Origin: an uncultured Olsenella sp.
GTDB lineage: Bacteria; Actinomycetota; Coriobacteriia; Coriobacteriales; Atopobiaceae
Direction: 5' to 3'
NCBI GenBank assembly: GCA_900540955.1
Contig: UQIF01000015.1
Span: forward strand, 1-49,613
Length of the DNA: 49,613 nucleotides
Positions 27,690-35,911 of the stretch are shown here, one piece after another. A model generated the notes under the pieces. That model saw only the letters and a list, made by a program, of their open reading frames with translations, searched no databases and was not told the origin of the DNA. The position numbers and the translations under genes were made by a program. Every line of letters begins with the position of its first letter. Within the stretch, counting starts at the first letter, position 1.

Positions 27690-27728
27690 GCGAGGGCCCG
27701 CTTCCCTATTCGGAAAGCGGGCCCTCGC
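27690..27728 (-). terminator. Terminator of ssrA
   Basis: A 14-bp perfect stem (GCGAGGGCCCGCTT against AAGCGGGCCCTCGC) is followed on the minus strand by TTGTTTTGG, 11 bp past the tmRNA end. Confidence 0.93.
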
Positions 27729-27738
27729 GGTTCGCCTA

Positions 27739-28104
27739 TGGTGGAGGTGCGGAGAATCGAACTCCGGTCCAAAGCAAGCCCCTGATAGGTGTCTCCAGGC
27801 TCAGTTGGCGGTTAAGTCTTGGCCGCCGCGCACCCGTCAACCCGCGCTTGGCGACCCAGTTGGTTCAGTCTTTTTGCTTGGCATACCAGCCACGTCCAAG
27901 CAAGCATCTCCCTAAAATGACGTCGCCGCAGGAACGGGAGCAATCCCCGCATTGACGCGCCGCTATTTAATTAAGCAGCGAGAGCCAGAGGCTCGTAAGA
28001 ATAAGTGTCGTCAATTCAATTTGACGGTTCCCCTGTTTAACGTGGCGAGGAGACCACGGCCTGCTGCCCATCTCAGGCCCACCCTGTCGAAACCAGTCAC
28101 CCCC
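27739..28104 (-). ncRNA. ssrA: tmRNA
   Basis: tmRNA rescues stalled ribosomes and adds a degradation tag. The 366-nt gene encodes its own CCA end. The 5' GGGGGTG pairs with the 3' CACCTCC to make the acceptor stem, with one G-U pair. The 5' domain contains GACTGGTTTCGACAGGG and the 3' T-arm GGAGTTCGATTCTCC. The tag frame at 27971-28012 reads DDTYSYEPLALAA then TAA, assuming GAC is the resume codon; the ending ALAA is the universal protease signal. A minus-strand TTGACA lies about 40 bases upstream, but without a clear -10 box. Confidence 0.96.
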
Positions 28105-28198
28105 ACGGTGGGAATGGGGACGATGCCACCATGATGCGAATGTCAAGATTCGGCCGCTCGCGCGGCGCTTTTGGAATTGTACCCAAAGCCCGCGCGCT

Positions 28199-28225
28199 TG
28201 AACAGGGGACGTAGCACCGTTCACG
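28199..28225. repeat. REP-like palindrome family B, copy 1
   Basis: TGAACAGGGGACGTAGCACC continues into GTTCACG. The outer GAAC/GTTC arms pair while the inner part pairs imperfectly. The same unit recurs at 48699-48727 and at 49561-49589. It lies 16 bp from the perfect palindrome at 28241. Confidence 0.8.
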
Positions 28226-28240
28226 TTTTGGGCTCGTGGA

Positions 28241-28269
28241 CGTGAACAGGGGTACGTCCCCTGTTCACG
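28241..28269. repeat. REP-like palindrome family B, copy 2 (perfect)
   Basis: Perfect 12-bp arms CGTGAACAGGGG and CCCCTGTTCACG flank the 5-nt loop TACGT. It lies between ssrA and the phosphoketolase terminator and has no T-tract. Confidence 0.9.
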
Positions 28270-28282
28270 CTGTTGATAAGAC

Positions 28283-28319
28283 GCGCCCCGGGCCCGCAAG
28301 GTTCGCGGCGCCGGGGCGC
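28283..28319 (-). terminator. Terminator of phosphoketolase
   Basis: A 9-bp stem (GCGCCCCGG against CCGGGGCGC) with further inner pairing is followed by GTCTTATC on the minus strand, 31 bp past the gene's stop. Confidence 0.75.
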
Positions 28320-28349
28320 AAGACTCGAGCGCGTGAGTACTGGGAGGTT

Positions 28350-30854
28350 TTACTCGTTGTCGCCCGCGGTCATCTGGGTAGCGGAGAGCTGACCCTCGGA
28401 AGCGGCGGCGGCGTCAGGCCACACCCAGCTGGTGAAGTCGGGGTGATCGTAGCCCTCGTCGCAAGCGAACTTGAAGGCGTCGAGGCGGAACTGCTCCCAC
28501 TCGTCGATCTGGCCGGCGAACTTCTGGGCGTCGACGAGGCGCAGCGCGTCGGCGGCAAGGGCCCAGCGGTCCATGTTGTTGAGGCGCAGCATGTCGAACG
28601 GCGTGGTCGTGGAGCCCTTCTCCTCGTAGCCGTGGACGCGGAAGTTGTCGTGGTTCGGACGGTCCCAAATCAGGCGACGGATGGTGCCCGCGTAGGCGTG
28701 GAAGGCAAAGAGGACCGGCTTGTTGTGGCCGAAGAACTCCTCGAAGCGCTCGTCGGAGATGGCCTGGTCGTTCTCGCTCACGTTCTGGATCTTGAGCAGG
28801 TCGACAACGTTGACGAAGGTGGCCTTGACGCCGAGCTTCTTCAGCATGTCGAGGGCGGCGAGGGCCTCAAGGGTCGGGACGTCGCCGCAGGTGGCGATTA
28901 CGAGGTCGGCGTCATCGATGGAGTCGGCAGAAGAAGCCCACTTCCACTCGGCCACGCCCTCGGCCAGCTCGGCCTTGGCCTCGTCGACAGTGATGAAGGT
29001 CGGGGCGGGCTGCTTGCCGCAGAAGATGGCGTTCACGCAGTTGGTCGAGGTGTAGCACTTCTCGGCGACGGCGAGGGCCATGTTGGCGTCGCAGGGGTAG
29101 TAGGCGTTGACGACGTGGGTGTCGTTGGCCTTGTTGAGCAGCAGGTCGACGAAGCCCGGGTCCTGGTGAGAGAAGCCGTTGTGGTCCTGACGCCAGACGT
29201 GGCTGGAGAGCAGGATGTTGAGGCCGGCGATCGGGGCGCGCCAAGGAATCTCGCGCACGGTGGCCTCAAGCCACTTGCAGTGCTGGTTGACCATGGAGTC
29301 GACGACGTGGACGAAGGACTCGTAGGAGCTCCACACGCCGGTGCGGCCGGTCAGGACATAGCCCTCGAGGAAGCCCTCGCACTGGTGCTCGGAGAGCTGC
29401 TCGACGACCTTGCCGGACGGATAGAGCAGGTCGTCGTTGTCGCCGTCGGAGTAGTAGCCGCCCTCCCACTGCTTGTTGGTGTACTTGTAGGCGTCCTGCA
29501 GACGGTTGGAAGCGGTCTCGTCCGGGCCGAAGATGCGGAAATTGTCGTTCTTAGCGAGGACGTCAGCGGTGTAGGCGCCGAAGACGCGGGCAGCCTCGGT
29601 GGCGCCCCAGCCGTGGCCCTTCTCGGCAACCGGCACCTCGTGGGCGTGGATGTCGGGGAGGTCGAGCTTCTGGAGGACCTTGCCGCCGTTGGCGTTGGGG
29701 TTGGCGCCGATGCGCAGGTCGCCCTTAGGCATGAACGCGGTGACCTCGGGACGGATCTGGCCCTCCGGGGTGAAGAGCTCCTCAGGCTTGTAAGAGCGCA
29801 GCCAGCTGCGGAGCACGCGGAAGTGCTCGTGGGTGTCCTTGGCGGAAGCCAGCGGCACCTGGTGGGCACGCCAAGAGCCCTCGGTCTTCTTGCCGTCGAT
29901 GTGCTTGGGGCACGTCCAGCCCTTGGGGGTGCGGAAGATGATCATCGGGTAGACGGGACGGGTCTCGTCGCCCTCCTCGGCGCAGGCCTTGATGTCGCAG
30001 ATCTCGTCGAAGACCTCCTCGAGGAGGTTGGCGAAGCGACGGTGGATGGAGGCGTGGGACTCGTTGTCGAAGCCGGCGACGAAGAAGTGCGGCTCATAGC
30101 CCATGCCCTCGAAGTACTCGGCGAGCTCGGTGTCGGAGATGCGGGCGAGGATCGTCGGGTTGGCGATCTTGTAGCCGTTGAGGTGCAGAATCGGCAGGAC
30201 GATGCCGTCGGTCTTGGGGTTCACGAGCTTGTTGGACTGCCAGGAAGTGGCAAGCGGGCCGGTCTCGGACTCGCCGTCGCCCACCACGGCCACGGCCAGC
30301 AGGGAGGGGTTGTCCATGATGGCGCCGTAGGCGTGAGACAGGGTGTAGCCGAGCTCGCCGCCCTCATGGATGGAGCCGGGGGTCTCAGGGGCGAAGTGCG
30401 AAGGGATGCCGCCGGGGTAGGAGAACTGGCGGAAGAACTTCTGCAGACCGGCCTCGTCGTCGGTGATGTCGGGACGGACCTCACGGTAGGTGCCGTCGAG
30501 CAGGGACTGGGAGGTGCCGGCGGGGCCGCCGTGACCAGGGCCCATGAGGAAGACGGCGTTCTGCTGGTGGTCGGCGATGAGGCGGTTGACGTGACCAAAG
30601 AGGAAGTTCACGCCCGGGGTGGTGCCCCAGTGGCCGACGAGGCGGTGCTTGACGTCGGCGCGGCTGAAGTCGCGGGTCTCGCCAGTCTTCTCATCGACGA
30701 AGTCCTTCTTCATGAGCGGGTTGGAGCGAAGGTAGATCTGGCCGACGGAGAGGTAGTTGGAGGCGCGCCAATACTTCTCGACGCCCTCGAGCTCCTCCTC
30801 GGGAACGGCGTGGTCGAGCTTCTGCCACGGAGTACCGATAACGGGCTGTGCCAT
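28350..30854 (-). CDS. xfp: Xylulose-5-phosphate/fructose-6-phosphate phosphoketolase
   Basis: This thiamine-diphosphate enzyme cleaves xylulose-5-phosphate to acetyl-phosphate and glyceraldehyde-3-phosphate, and often also fructose-6-phosphate. The 834-aa product has the N-terminal YLSVGQIYL and GHWGTTPGVNF segments. The GHGGPAGTSQ motif and the cofactor-binding GDGESETGPLATSWQSNK follow, and the typical QDHNGFSHQDPG lies in the middle domain. The ATG at 30854 follows TAGGAGG. It has its own promoter and terminator but lies directly after the arabinose genes and their LacI-type regulator, which points to pentose catabolism. Dual substrate use cannot be judged from sequence. Confidence 0.95.
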   Translation of the reverse strand: MAQPVIGTPWQKLDHAVPEEELEGVEKYWRASNYLSVGQIYLRSNPLMKKDFVDEKTGETRDFSRADVKHRLVGHWGTTPGVNFLFGHVNRLIADHQQNAVFLMGPGHGGPAGTSQSLLDGTYREVRPDITDDEAGLQKFFRQFSYPGGIPSHFAPETPGSIHEGGELGYTLSHAYGAIMDNPSLLAVAVVGDGESETGPLATSWQSNKLVNPKTDGIVLPILHLNGYKIANPTILARISDTELAEYFEGMGYEPHFFVAGFDNESHASIHRRFANLLEEVFDEICDIKACAEEGDETRPVYPMIIFRTPKGWTCPKHIDGKKTEGSWRAHQVPLASAKDTHEHFRVLRSWLRSYKPEELFTPEGQIRPEVTAFMPKGDLRIGANPNANGGKVLQKLDLPDIHAHEVPVAEKGHGWGATEAARVFGAYTADVLAKNDNFRIFGPDETASNRLQDAYKYTNKQWEGGYYSDGDNDDLLYPSGKVVEQLSEHQCEGFLEGYVLTGRTGVWSSYESFVHVVDSMVNQHCKWLEATVREIPWRAPIAGLNILLSSHVWRQDHNGFSHQDPGFVDLLLNKANDTHVVNAYYPCDANMALAVAEKCYTSTNCVNAIFCGKQPAPTFITVDEAKAELAEGVAEWKWASSADSIDDADLVIATCGDVPTLEALAALDMLKKLGVKATFVNVVDLLKIQNVSENDQAISDERFEEFFGHNKPVLFAFHAYAGTIRRLIWDRPNHDNFRVHGYEEKGSTTTPFDMLRLNNMDRWALAADALRLVDAQKFAGQIDEWEQFRLDAFKFACDEGYDHPDFTSWVWPDAAAASEGQLSATQMTAGDNE

Positions 30855-30916
30855 GCTTGATCCTCCTAGATCGTATTCCCCCGGAGCGGATTCCGGAGAC
30901 TTGTGAACTGTTTCGA

Positions 30917-30973
30917 AGTATAGAAGGATAAAACGGTTTACTTTACGAGAATTTAAAGATAATTCGTTTTACT
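30917..30973 (-). promoter_or_regulatory. Phosphoketolase promoter with two LacI-type operator candidates
   Basis: On the minus strand two 16-bp sites, AGTAAAACGAATTATC (30958-30973) and AGTAAACCGTTTTATC (30927-30942), match at 13 of 16 positions and start 31 bp apart, about three helical turns. Each is centred on CG, as LacI-family operators are. A -10 box TATACT lies at 30917-30922, directly downstream of the second site, so a bound repressor would cover the promoter. The adjacent LacI-family gene is the obvious candidate binder. Confidence 0.6.
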
Positions 30974-31001
30974 CTCGTAATTGCTTAGTACATAGAAAGA
31001 A

Positions 31002-31042
31002 GTGCCCGGGTTTCTTGCCCGTCTGGGTAAAAGCTCGGGCAC
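31002..31042 (-). terminator. Terminator of the LacI-family regulator gene
   Basis: GTGCCCG and CGGGCAC close a hairpin with a second small hairpin inside. It is followed on the minus strand by TTCTTTCT, and lies 24 bp past the regulator's stop. Confidence 0.7.
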
Positions 31043-31066
31043 GCGGCTGTGGAGCGAGGCGAGGGA

Positions 31067-32089
31067 CTAGAGCCAGCGGACGGAGTCCTTGACGACGACC
31101 TTCGGGCGCAGGATCTTTGTGACGGAGGCGGAGCGCTCGCGCGATTCGGCGTCCTCCTCCAGGCGCGCGAACATGAGCTCGAGCGCTGCGGCGGCGAGCT
31201 CGCGCGAGTTCTGCTCGATGGACGTAAGCGCCGGCTCGAAGAGCGTGTCGGCGGCGGAGTTGTCGTAGCTCACGACGGAGTAGTCGCGCGGTACGCGCAG
31301 GTCCTCGGCATAGAGCAGCTTGAGCAGGCCGAGCGCGATGTTGTCCGAGCTCGCGAAAACCGCGGTGGCGTCCGACTTGAGCACGCCCTTCGCGGACTCG
31401 AAGGCGTCGTCGATGTAGTAGGCGCTGTGGAGCTCGAGCTCGGGATCGGGCTCGATGCCGTGCTCGCGAAGGGCACGCTCGTAGCCCGCCATGCGCGCGC
31501 GGCCGGTGTTCGACTCTTTGTTGATGAGCGCGGCGATGCGCTCGTGTCCACGTCCGAGCAAATAAGAAGTGGCGAGGTAGCCGCCCTGCTCGTTGTTGAA
31601 GCCCACGCGGTCGCAGTCGAGCCCCTCGATAAAGCGGTCGACCATCACGTAGGGCACGGGCAGCTGCTCGAGGATCGACTTGAGCCCAGCCGAATAACGC
31701 AGCTCGTCGGCGACGACGATAAAGAGACCGTCGACGCCGCGGTTGACGAGCAGGCGCACGAGGTCTGCGTCGTTGTGGGAGCTGTCGTCGGAGTTGGTGA
31801 TGAGCAGCAGGTATTCCCTCTTGCGGCAGGCGACCTCGAGGGCGCGGGCAAGCGACGAGAAGAAGCGCGACTCGATGTTGGGGACGATGAGGCCGAGCGT
31901 CTGGGAGTGCTGCGTGACGAGGCTGCGCGCTATCTGGTTGGGGATGTAGCGCTTCTTGCGCGCAACCTCCTTGATGCGGGCGCGGCTCTCGGCGCTGATC
32001 TTGCACGGCCGGTCGTTGAGCACGAGCGAGACGGCGGTGGGCGAAAGGCCCACCTCGCGCGCTATGTCCTTGAGCGTGACCTTGGCCAT
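31067..32089 (-). CDS. LacI-family transcriptional regulator of pentose use
   Basis: The 340-aa product has the N-terminal helix-turn-helix and hinge (VTLKDIAREVGLSPTAVSLVLNDRP, then IPNQIARSLVTQ). A periplasmic-binding-protein-like effector domain of about 280 residues follows. Such proteins bind CG-centred operators and release them on binding a sugar. It lies between galM and phosphoketolase in an L-arabinose locus, so arabinose or a pathway intermediate is the likely effector. Its likely sites are the pair upstream of xfp. The ATG at 32089 follows GAAAGGA. A REP-like palindrome separates it from galM. Confidence 0.88.
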   Translation of the reverse strand: MAKVTLKDIAREVGLSPTAVSLVLNDRPCKISAESRARIKEVARKKRYIPNQIARSLVTQHSQTLGLIVPNIESRFFSSLARALEVACRKREYLLLITNSDDSSHNDADLVRLLVNRGVDGLFIVVADELRYSAGLKSILEQLPVPYVMVDRFIEGLDCDRVGFNNEQGGYLATSYLLGRGHERIAALINKESNTGRARMAGYERALREHGIEPDPELELHSAYYIDDAFESAKGVLKSDATAVFASSDNIALGLLKLLYAEDLRVPRDYSVVSYDNSAADTLFEPALTSIEQNSRELAAAALELMFARLEEDAESRERSASVTKILRPKVVVKDSVRWL

Positions 32090-32107
32090 GCCAATCCTTT
32101 CGAAGGG

Positions 32108-32138
32108 TGGGACAAAAGGGACGGGGGATTTTGTCCCA
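32108..32138. repeat. REP-like palindrome family A, copy 1
   Basis: Arms TGGGACAAAA and TTTTGTCCCA (10 bp) flank the 11-nt loop GGGACGGGGGA. It begins one base beyond the galM stop codon, in the minus-strand context CTAGTTGGGACAAAA. It has no T-tract after the stem. Confidence 0.92.
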
Positions 32139-32139
32139 A

Positions 32140-33204
32140 CTAGAAGGCGTAGACGGTGCGGGAACGGTAGGGGCGATCGGGGCCAAAAACGGGCTGCGGG
32201 AAATTCGGGTGATGGATCGCATCCGCAAAGAAGTTGGTCTCGAGCGCCACGGCGTCGTGGTCATGGTACTCGACGCCTCCCTTGCCGCAAACGCCACCCA
32301 CGTAGTTGCCGGTGTACACCTGCATGCCGGGCAGGTCGGTGAACACATCGAGCCTGATTCCGGAGACATCCCCCTCAAGGGTGGCAGCGTGACGCAGCCC
32401 GCCGACGAAGCCGCCCTCGCCCTCCCCCGCCTCGGGCAGGACGAAGTTGTGGTCGACGCCGCGCGCGTTAACGATGGAGTGGTCGGTGCTCGCCACGACG
32501 TCTCCGAGCTTCTTGCCATCGCGAAGGTCGAGTGGGGTGCCGTCGACGGGCAGGACGCGGCCGGTGGAAACGAGCGCGTCGTCGGTCTCGGTGTAGGCGC
32601 CCGCGTCCACGACAAGGCGATGGCCGAGGACGGTCGCGCCGCAGCCGTTCAGGTTCCAGTAGCTGTGGTTTGTCATGTTAACGAGCGTCGTCGCGTCGGG
32701 CGTGCCGTCATAGGTGATGACCAGCTCGTTATTGGCCGTGAGCTCATAGGTAAGGTGCATCTGGACCGCGCCGGGGAAACCCTGATCGCCATCGGGAGAG
32801 TCGAGGACAAGCTCCACCAGGCCGCCGTCGGCTTCCTGCTCCGCGCGCGCGACTGACCAGAAGCGCTTGCACCAGAAATCGCGCCCGCTGTGGTTGCAAT
32901 TCTTGCCCTCGTTAGCGGTGAGCTCGTAGGTTTTGCCCGCGAGCTGGAAAGAAGCGCCGCCGATACGGTTGACCACACGACCGACCGGAGCGCCGAGCCA
33001 CGCGTCGTCGGCCGCATAGCCTGCGGCGTCGTCGTAGCCGAGCACCACGTCGATGACCTCGCCGGCAGCAGACGGCACCTTCACGGACACTACGCGCGCA
33101 CCAAAGTCCGCAACAGCGACCTGCATGCCCGCGGCATTGCGAAGCTCATAGAGAAAAGCCGGCCTCCCGCCGACGTTTCCGAAGGAAACAGGCTCAACCT
33201 GCAT
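32140..33204 (-). CDS. galM: Aldose 1-epimerase
   Basis: Mutarotase interconverts the alpha and beta anomers of free aldoses, here plausibly L-arabinose after uptake. The 354-aa product has the family segments NRIGGASFQLAGKTYELTANEGKNCNHSG in three parts around residues 80-105, the catalytic His in MTNHSYWNL, and the C-terminal ETNFFADAIHHPNFP region with the active-site Glu. The ATG at 33204 follows GAGAGGGG. The gene lies between araD and the LacI regulator and is flanked on both sides by copies of the same REP-like palindrome. Confidence 0.92.
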   Translation of the reverse strand: MQVEPVSFGNVGGRPAFLYELRNAAGMQVAVADFGARVVSVKVPSAAGEVIDVVLGYDDAAGYAADDAWLGAPVGRVVNRIGGASFQLAGKTYELTANEGKNCNHSGRDFWCKRFWSVARAEQEADGGLVELVLDSPDGDQGFPGAVQMHLTYELTANNELVITYDGTPDATTLVNMTNHSYWNLNGCGATVLGHRLVVDAGAYTETDDALVSTGRVLPVDGTPLDLRDGKKLGDVVASTDHSIVNARGVDHNFVLPEAGEGEGGFVGGLRHAATLEGDVSGIRLDVFTDLPGMQVYTGNYVGGVCGKGGVEYHDHDAVALETNFFADAIHHPNFPQPVFGPDRPYRSRTVYAF

Positions 33205-33278
33205 TGTTGCCCCTCTCGACCATTTGCAGCTGACTCGGCATCAAAGAAGGGACGGGGAATCGCGCCCCGCGCTTGCGT

Positions 33279-33311
33279 TTGGGACAAAATCCCCCGTCCC
33301 TTTTGTCCCAA
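33279..33311. repeat. REP-like palindrome family A, copy 2
   Basis: Arms TTGGGACAAAA and TTTTGTCCCAA (11 bp) flank the loop TCCCCCGTCCC, so the loop is inverted relative to copy 1. It starts directly at the araD stop, in the same minus-strand context CTAGTTGGGACAAAA as copy 1. A degenerate partial copy (GGGACGGGGAATCGCGCCCC) lies at about 33249-33268. Confidence 0.92.
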
Positions 33312-34025
33312 CTAGTGGGCGGCGGACTGGCCGTAGTAGGCGTTCGGGCCGTGCTTGCGCAGGTAGTGCTTGTCCTGCAGGTACTGGGGCGCCGGGCCGC
33401 AGTGCGGGGAGAGGATCTCGGTGTCGCGCGCCATCTTGCAGCACTCGTCGAGGACGACGGCGTGGTAGACGGCCTGCGCGGCATCCTTGCCCCAGGTGAA
33501 GGGGCCGTGGTTGCGCACGAGGACGGCGGGCACGGCGACGGGGTCGATGCCGCGCTCCTCAAAGCCGGCGACGATGACCTTGCCGGTGTTGAGCTCGTAG
33601 GCCTCCTCGATCTCCTCCTCGGTCAGGCCGCGCATGCAGGGCACGGGGCCGTAGAAGTAGTCGGCGTGCGTGGTGCCGTAGGCGGGAAGGTCGCGGCCGG
33701 CCTGGGCCCAGGCGACGGCGGCGGCGGAGTGCGTGTGAACGCATCCGCGGATGCCCTTATCGGCCCAGTTCTTGTAGATCCACGCATGCGTGAGGGTGTC
33801 GGAGGAGGGGTTCATCTCGCCCTCGACGCGCTTACCCTCCAGGTCGCAGACAACCATGTTCTCGGGCGAGAGCTTGTCGTAGTCGACGCCGGACGGCTTG
33901 ATAACAAAAAGCCCCGTCTCGGGGTCGAACTCGGAGGCGTTGCCCCAGGTAAAGACGACCAGCCCGTGCTTGGGCAGGTCCATGTTCGCCTCGTAGACCT
34001 TCTCACGCAGTTCCTTGAGCATCAT
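33312..34025 (-). CDS. araD: L-ribulose-5-phosphate 4-epimerase
   Basis: The enzyme converts L-ribulose-5-phosphate to D-xylulose-5-phosphate, joining L-arabinose breakdown to the phosphoketolase step. The 237-aa class II aldolase-fold product has TWGNAS, the phosphate-binding KPSGVDYDKL, the zinc ligands in VHTHSAAAVAWAQ, and RNHGPFTWG. Length is normal. I chose the ATG at 34025, nine bases after AAAGGAG; the next codon is also ATG. It follows araB by 108 bp, with a stem-loop between them, and ends directly against a REP-like palindrome. Confidence 0.95.
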   Translation of the reverse strand: MMLKELREKVYEANMDLPKHGLVVFTWGNASEFDPETGLFVIKPSGVDYDKLSPENMVVCDLEGKRVEGEMNPSSDTLTHAWIYKNWADKGIRGCVHTHSAAAVAWAQAGRDLPAYGTTHADYFYGPVPCMRGLTEEEIEEAYELNTGKVIVAGFEERGIDPVAVPAVLVRNHGPFTWGKDAAQAVYHAVVLDECCKMARDTEILSPHCGPAPQYLQDKHYLRKHGPNAYYGQSAAH

Positions 34026-34064
34026 ATCGATGCGCTCCTTTCGCAATTTGCGTTCTCGACGCCG

Positions 34065-34103
34065 CCGGTTGCCCTGAGCCCATTTGCCATGCCGGGCAAC
34101 CGG
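34065..34103 (-). promoter_or_regulatory. Intercistronic stem-loop between araB and araD
   Basis: A perfect 10-bp stem (CCGGTTGCCC against GGGCAACCGG) has a 19-nt loop and no T-tract. A role in mRNA stability or differential expression is inferred. Confidence 0.6.
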
Positions 34104-34133
34104 GGGCGCCGCTCGCGATTGATTCTGAGGATT

Positions 34134-35741
34134 CTAGGCCAGCTGGGCCTCGGCAGCCTTCTCGGCCTCGTTAACCTTCTTAAAGGCGTCGAGGAAGGCG
34201 TGGTAGCCCTCGACATCGGCCTCGTCGGGCTCGACCGTGGTGCCCTCCATGCCGGCGAAGACCTTGTTGTCGAGGAAGTCGGCGAGCGACTCGCCCTCCT
34301 CCTTGGTCGCCATGTAGGACGCGGCGACGGCCTGACCCCAGGCGCCGCCCTCGCCGGCAGTGGCCATGACGGTCACGGGAGCCTCGAGCGCGGCGGCCAG
34401 CAGGCTCTGGGCCACCTTCGGGGTCTTGAAGATGCCGCCGTGGCCGTAGAGCTTGTCGATCTTGACGTCCTCGGCGCGCAGGGCCTCGTTGCCTGCGGCC
34501 AGGGCGCCGAATGCCGCCATGATGTTCATGCGCATGAAGTTTGCGATGGAGAAGTTTGCGTTCTGCTTGCGCACGACCATCGGGAAGCCGGTCTGGACGC
34601 CCATGACGGTCTCGCCCGAGATGAACGGGATAGACACGAGACCGCCGGCGTCCTTATCGCCGGTGAGGGCGGCGTTGAAGAGCTTGGTGTAGATGTCGCC
34701 CTTGTTCACGGGCACGCCCATGGTGTCGGCGAAGTCGGCAAGCAGGTTCACCCAGTCGTTGATGTCAGAGGTGCAGTTGTTGCAGTGCACCATGGCAACG
34801 GGATCGCCAACCGGGGTGGTCACGAGGTCGATCTCCTCGGCGGTGGCATCCTTCAGGGCGTGCTCGAGCACGATCATCGAGAAGACCGAGGTGCCGGCGC
34901 TGACGTTGCCGGTACGCTGGGCGATGGAGTTCGTCGCGATCATGCCGGTGCCGGCGTCGCCCTCAGGCGGGCATAGCGGGCAGCCCGCCTCGAGGTCGCC
35001 CGAGGGGTCGAGCAGGCGCGCGCCCTCCTCGGTAAGGTGACCGGCCACTTCGCCCGCCACGAGCACGCGGGGAAGCAGGTCCTCAACCTTCCACTCGACG
35101 CCCTTGCTCGCCACGAGCTCGTCGAACTGGGCGATCTTAGCGGCGTCGTAGTCGTGGGCCACGGAGTCGATGGGGAACATGCCGGAGGCGTCGCCGATGG
35201 AAAGGACCTTCTCGCCGGTCAGGCGCCAGTGCACGAAGCCAGACAGGGTGGTGAAGAAGTCGATGTTGGGGACGTGCTCCTCGCCGTTAAGGACAGCCTG
35301 GTAGATGTGGCTCACGCTCCAGCGCTCGGGCGTGTGGAACGCAAAGAGGCGCGAGAGCTCGTGGGCGGCCTCGGTCGTGGTGGTGTTGCGCCAGGTGCGG
35401 AACGGCACGAGGAGCTTGCCGTCGGCGTCGAAGGGCAGGTAGCCGTGCATCATGGCCGAGATGCCGAGGGCACCGACCTTCCTCAGGGTGACGCCGTACT
35501 TGGCCTCGACGTCGGCCTTGAGGGAGGCGTAGCAGGTCTTCAGCCCCTCGAAGATCTCGTCCTCGCTGTAGGTCCAGTAGCCGTCGACAAGCGAGTTCTC
35601 CCAGTCGAAGGTGCCGATGGCGATGGGCTCATTGTCGGCGTCATCGAGGACGGCCTTGACGCGCGTCGAGCCGTACTCGATGCCCAGGGAGGTGCGACCG
35701 GCCTCGATATCGGCGACGATCTGCTCTTTGGTCTTGCTCAT
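34134..35741 (-). CDS. araB: FGGY-family sugar kinase, probable L-ribulokinase
   Basis: By context this kinase phosphorylates L-ribulose at O-5 with ATP. The 535-aa product has the FGGY fold: an N-terminal SLGIEYGSTRVKAVL phosphate loop, the ATP-site GDAGTGMIATNS region and the C-terminal LYGHGGIFKTP and AGEGGAWGQAVAASY stretches. It resembles the xylulokinase/ribulokinase-like group more than classical E. coli AraB, so a xylulokinase role is the main alternative. The neighbouring araA and araD make ribulokinase more likely. The ATG at 35741 follows AAAGGAG. Confidence 0.8.
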   Translation of the reverse strand: MSKTKEQIVADIEAGRTSLGIEYGSTRVKAVLDDADNEPIAIGTFDWENSLVDGYWTYSEDEIFEGLKTCYASLKADVEAKYGVTLRKVGALGISAMMHGYLPFDADGKLLVPFRTWRNTTTTEAAHELSRLFAFHTPERWSVSHIYQAVLNGEEHVPNIDFFTTLSGFVHWRLTGEKVLSIGDASGMFPIDSVAHDYDAAKIAQFDELVASKGVEWKVEDLLPRVLVAGEVAGHLTEEGARLLDPSGDLEAGCPLCPPEGDAGTGMIATNSIAQRTGNVSAGTSVFSMIVLEHALKDATAEEIDLVTTPVGDPVAMVHCNNCTSDINDWVNLLADFADTMGVPVNKGDIYTKLFNAALTGDKDAGGLVSIPFISGETVMGVQTGFPMVVRKQNANFSIANFMRMNIMAAFGALAAGNEALRAEDVKIDKLYGHGGIFKTPKVAQSLLAAALEAPVTVMATAGEGGAWGQAVAASYMATKEEGESLADFLDNKVFAGMEGTTVEPDEADVEGYHAFLDAFKKVNEAEKAAEAQLA

Positions 35742-35833
35742 TGGTTGACTCCTTTATAAAGAAGGAAGAAGTGCTCGGAAAGAAGGGCGCGCCGCGCGGG
35801 CTTCTTTGCCCGAGCGAGCACCCAAAACAAAGG

Positions 35834-35865
35834 CGGCCGCGCCTCTCGGGCGAGAGACGCGGCCG
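35834..35865 (-). terminator. Stem-loop between araA and araB, possible attenuating terminator
   Basis: CGGCCGCG-C-CTCTC pairs with GAGAG-A-CGCGGCCG (13 pairs, one mismatch). On the minus strand it is followed by CCTTTGTTTTGG. It may partly terminate transcription after araA. Confidence 0.6.
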
Positions 35866-35911
35866 GAATAACTCACGTGCGGGACGACCGCGCAGCTGGG
35901 TTATGCGACGT

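Noticed and set aside
32108..32138. Family A palindromes as ordinary Rho-independent terminators
   Set aside because: No T-tract follows, loops occur in both orientations, and one copy lies in a promoter region.
30969..32615. 548-codon frame on the minus strand over the LacI gene and part of galM
   Set aside because: It runs out of frame over two recognised genes and an intervening palindrome, and its product is Arg/Ala-rich without any domain.
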